This document shows, one piece after another, positions 57,386-59,012 of a stretch of DNA of 59,012 nt. Under the pieces are notes generated by a model. It was given only the letters and a program-made list of their open reading frames with translations, did not search any database and was not told where the DNA came from. The stretch is from Gnetum montanum (Eukaryota > Streptophyta > Gnetopsida > Gnetales > Gnetaceae), in contig MNCI01005283.1 of NCBI GenBank assembly GCA_015680685.1, forward strand, positions 13,899-72,910, read 5' to 3'. How positions within the stretch are numbered: the stretch's first letter is position 1; each line of letters begins with the position of its first letter. The translations under genes were made by a program, and so were the position numbers.

Positions 57386-57389
57386 AAAT

Positions 57390-59012
57390 ATTACTATTAA
57401 GACTTTGTAACCCTAATACTATGTTCAACACATCGGCATATGATGTGTGAGCATTTGAGGGACGTATAGGTCTCATTGCCATCTTGCCAGAGACAACGCC
57501 ACTTTATTCTCACATAAACCAAAACAATGCTACCATTTGCCATGGTTGCCCTTTTTCTGCTAACACTTGCTATCATTTCTAGGTTCTTCGCCATCGGAGT
57601 CCTTACCATTTTTTATGTTGATGACGCTGAACTCCTCAGCAACCGTAGGGTTTTTCAGGTGCTTTATCGCCACCGTCACAGCATCATCCGCTGCCATGTG
57701 CTCCCATCACTAGCACCATCAAAGAACAAAAAGTAATTACGGTGAATGCTAGAACCCTAAGCAAACTTTCCAGAGCAAAGATCTATTGATTGCAAAAACC
57801 AATCATCATTCTTGAACCACAATGAACATCATCAAAGTAGTAGTGCTAGGCAAAAATTGTTCCTGCCATTGCTTCCTTGATTTGTTTTTGCAGATTTTGT
57901 AATTCTTTGTTTTGGTTCCTCTCTAATATCATTATAATTTTTGTGGTCATTTTGATTACTTTGGCTTAATTTAGAGTATGAGCAGGCTTAAATGAAGTAA
58001 AATCAGAGGGTAAAGGTCGTTGCAGTTTCAGGATTCCTCCCATTTTTGTGTAGCTTTAGCCTCTTTCAATATTTCCCAAGATCTTTCTACTTTATCACAC
58101 CAGGACCTAATAATAATTAGGTAATGTTGTAGGGGCCCAAGGTGAGAACAACGTACTTAAGCTTGGAAACCCTCACGAATACAAAACTAGCAATTGTATT
58201 TTGTGGGTCTATCTCCTTTTTGTTTTTGTTCTTTTTTTGTTTTTCTTTCAAGAAAGTAGATCGAAACCCTTATAAATCAGTTCATTTGCTTTGATTACCT
58301 CATTAAATTGGACTGCATTCTGCATTGAATTTATGCAGCAAAACGGGATTGGAAAGTGGTGAATGCATTCAACCTAACAAACCCTCCATCAAGCTGCTTT
58401 CCACAATCTTGAGGTCTTTATTTAGCAGACTTTGGAGGAATACAATAGTCTTCATGGAAGTTTGATGCAAAACAATGGATTTAAATTACTGCCGTTGTAA
58501 AGTCTAATTAACTGTTTATTTTTCTTGGAGAGGTTATTTTGATTTTCTTGAATAAATCTCCTTGTTGCCTTCTCTGCAGATTCTATTGCAAATAAAATCA
58601 AAGTTGTTGTTGCATCCCTCTTTTTCTTTTTGGAAATGAACATTAGTAAAGCTCCTATGAGTTATTTTCTCTGCAAATGAAATTAATGTTGAAATAATTG
58701 CTGATAAAATAAGCATTTTATTTTGCCCCTTTGTATTCTCTGCAATTGTAATATCTTTTGAAGGCTTAAATTCTACCAAGCCATCATGAAAATTCCTAGT
58801 GATTTTAAGAGTGCAGTCTAAATTTTGATGTACAAATTGAATACAATCTATGATATTATCAATTGGTTATTGCTCTCATTGAAGCCAATAGTAAGAGAGA
58901 TAATACTTTTAATAGACCTTCCTCTTTAGATAGCCTTGTTTTGATCATTATTTACATCTTATATTATTTTCATAACTAACAACTTGGGCAAAAGATATTA
59001 GTTTTGACATTT
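57390..59012. repeat. Duplicated block, second copy with empty TE-A site
   Basis: Continuous match to 1-1253 joined to 11172-~11520. At the insertion point it reads CCTATGAGTTATTTTCTCT, with a single ATTTT where the first copy has ATTTT, TE-A, ATTTT. It is cut by the window end. Confidence 0.88.

Noticed and set aside
1-59012. CRISPR arrays, tRNA or rRNA genes
   Set aside because: I saw no regularly spaced direct repeats with unique spacers, and no cloverleaf or rRNA-like sequence. The primer-binding sites are tRNA complements only.

Overview
This window looks like intergenic DNA of a large-genome seed plant. The evidence is AT-rich sequence, nested LTR retrotransposons with plant-type primer-binding sites, plant L1 and RTE LINEs, and two copies of a PR-10 (Bet v 1-like) gene. 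A gymnosperm is possible, but the sequence does not settle the species. I see no intact host gene. Nearly every coding stretch is a transposon remnant with stops and frameshifts, many explained by C-to-T or G-to-A change.

Layout. 1-1253 plus 11172-~11520 form a block that recurs uninterrupted at 57390-59012. An Athila-like Ty3 element (TE-A, 1254-11166, + strand) sits in the first copy with a perfect 5-bp target duplication, so the second copy is its empty site. 12084-12431 holds a broken reading frame with three Trp-Gly motifs. 13049-17650 is a second, unlike Ty3 element (TE-B, - strand) with an extra RNase H domain between protease and reverse transcriptase. 17960-18891 is the truncated LTR, leader and gag start of a third Ty3 family (TE-C). 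A GC-rich L1 LINE follows (18892-24117). 24298-26795 holds the 3' half of an LTR element (TE-X) whose only reading frame is an unrecognised protein.

26796-29470 carries a PR-10 pseudogene and is a direct duplicate of 51066-54300. 29565-39827 is a second Athila-like element (TE-D, - strand) with a 36-bp minisatellite filling the promoter part of its LTRs. An RTE LINE (40540-42530, -) and an internally deleted Copia element (42674-45755, -) come next. 46740-49400 has the 5' half of TE-X. 49400-50899 has the full TE-C LTR inverted relative to the first copy. 51066-54300 is the second PR-10 segment, split by a solo Copia LTR. 54490-55547 is an isolated Ty3 gag.

History that can be read from the nesting: TE-X inserted into an RTE LINE; that locus, next to TE-C, was copied in inverted orientation; L1 then hit one arm; the solo LTR hit one PR-10 segment after its duplication. 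The strongest leads are TE-X, palindromic promoter repeats upstream of the TATA box in three Ty3 families, and the RNase H-first domain order of TE-B.
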